Shown here: piece by piece, positions 63,356 through 64,000 of the stretch | Layout: every line of letters begins with the position of its first letter | How positions within the stretch are numbered: position 1 is the first letter of the stretch | NCBI RefSeq assembly: GCF_030450125.1 | Contig: NZ_CP123923.1 | Coordinates: forward strand, 1,488,001 to 1,552,000 | Length of the DNA stretch: 64,000 nucleotides | Source of the DNA: Streptomyces sp. WP-1 | GTDB lineage: Bacteria > Actinomycetota > Actinomycetes > Streptomycetales > Streptomycetaceae | Reading direction: 5' to 3' | The notes under the pieces: model-generated | What the model was told of the DNA's origin: nothing | Database searches by the model: none | The model's input: the letters and a program-made list of their open reading frames with translations, nothing else | Position numbers and translations under genes: made by a program

Positions 63356-63415
63356 CCGGCCACAGCGGCCCGTTGGCGGTTCGACGAGAGAGGAGAACGA
63401 CGCCTCTGCGCGCAG

Positions 63416-63454
63416 GTACTCACGTTCCCGGCCTCCGCGAATGAGTACGCGTAC
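63416..63454. promoter_or_regulatory. Possible operator upstream of the lipoprotein gene
   Basis: GTACTCA (63416-63422) and TGAGTAC (63442-63448) form an inverted repeat with a 19-base spacer, the right arm running into the perfect palindrome GTACGCGTAC (63445-63454). It lies 74-112 bases before the lipoprotein start. Confidence 0.4.
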
Positions 63455-63527
63455 CGATCCGCGCGACCCCCGCCCTCCGCCAGGCTTGGTCCGTCGAAGG
63501 CCGCCGATCCCGTCCGAGGGGAAACAC

Positions 63528-63845
63528 ATGACCACGCACCGCACCCGCCGACGGACCACCCGAACCGCCGCGGCACTGACCGCCTGCTCCACCGCCACCC
63601 TCGCCGTGCTGCTCACCGGCTGCTCGACCGCCGACGCGATCTGCTCGAACGGCGAGTACCCCGTGCAGAACATCGGCGCCACCGGCGGCCAGTGCGTCCC
63701 CGACGGCCACAAGGTCCCGAAGGGCACCTTCCGTTACCCCGAGGACAAGACGCCGAAGCACGTGGACGACAAGTGGGACATCTACTGGCAGACGCACACC
63801 CTCGACAAGCACGGCACCATCATCAAGGCACCGCAGGACTCCTGA
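63528..63845 (+). CDS. Small lipoprotein of a Streptomyces-type family
   Basis: 105 aa. Basic N-terminus, hydrophobic segment and lipobox LLTGCST. The mature part (ICSNGEYPVQNIGATGGQC, GTFRYPEDKTPKHVDDKWD, YWQTHTLDKHGTI) resembles a family of short Streptomyces lipoproteins I recall with the same KHVDDKWD core; function unknown. ATG 63528 has GAGGGG upstream. Confidence 0.85.
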   Translation: MTTHRTRRRTTRTAAALTACSTATLAVLLTGCSTADAICSNGEYPVQNIGATGGQCVPDGHKVPKGTFRYPEDKTPKHVDDKWDIYWQTHTLDKHGTIIKAPQDS

Positions 63846-64000
63846 CGGCCACCCGGCGACGACGGCCGGCGAAGGGGTGAAGTGCCCTGGCGGCGCGCGC
63901 CCTTGTGGCTCCCCGGCGGCAGGCACCCTTCTGGCATCCGGCCGCGAACTCCTGGCATCCGCCCGATAATTCGTTTGGTCCCCGCGCGGCGTTGTGATGG

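Overview
The window is chromosomal DNA from an actinomycete, almost certainly a Streptomyces. The evidence is very high GC with G/C-ending codons, a WhiB protein, two DUF2510 proteins, MmyB-type and LuxR-ATPase-type regulators, an actinobacterial opcA inside a zwf operon, F420-type PPOX and MHS/DMT transporters, and frequent GTG starts. Names rest on motifs I can read and on family knowledge; no database was searched. From memory, the order from the left end to about 38.4 kb (WhiB, LigD-type polymerase, ATP ligase, phospholipase C, phosphopantetheinyl transferase, GH4, then tkt-tal-zwf-opcA-pgi-gnd) resembles the S. coelicolor SCO6715 to SCO6657 neighbourhood read backwards.

0-12.9 kb: a partial gene, WhiB, a VOC protein, a LacI regulator with a collagen-like repeat insertion, divergent LigD-type polymerase and ATP-dependent DNA ligase (NHEJ-type repair), a zinc alcohol dehydrogenase, a frameshifted DUF3048 lipoprotein gene, a LuxR-type large ATPase with no HTH, and a coupled MHS transporter/AnmK pair. 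13-29.4 kb: DUF2510 membrane protein, TetR with a 16-bp-periodic operator array divergent from a PAP2 + DMT pair, scramblase-like protein, Tat-exported phospholipase C, a divergent MmyB-domain/XRE pair, PPTase overlapping a metallophosphoesterase, GH4 glycosidase, a stand-alone EF-G domain IV-like protein, MerR, a broken aldo/keto reductase and AraC.

29.5-38.4 kb: one tight operon, tkt-tal-zwf-opcA-pgi-gnd-histidine phosphatase. It covers the oxidative and non-oxidative pentose-phosphate branches plus glucose-6-phosphate isomerase, with an AT-rich palindrome upstream and a strong terminator downstream. 38.5-51 kb: TetR regulators with visible palindromic operators next to dehydrogenases, an F420/PPOX protein, a copper-type YcnI protein with a Met/His-rich membrane protein, and a sugar ABC importer plus GH1 beta-glucosidase operon behind a 25-bp palindrome.

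51-64 kb is accessory and partly decayed. It holds a frameshifted TrmB regulator, a secreted sedolisin-like protease, an ASCH protein, C-terminal remnants of several genes, a DUF4157 protein with two separate HELTH motifs (candidate contractile-injection-system effector), a MarR/MFS efflux pair, a frameshifted squalene/phytoene synthase, an unrecognised helical protein, a TTA-containing small membrane protein cotranscribed with an HTH plus zinc-ribbon protein, and a small lipoprotein. Several breaks are single-base losses, some in C runs, so assembly error must be separated from real decay.
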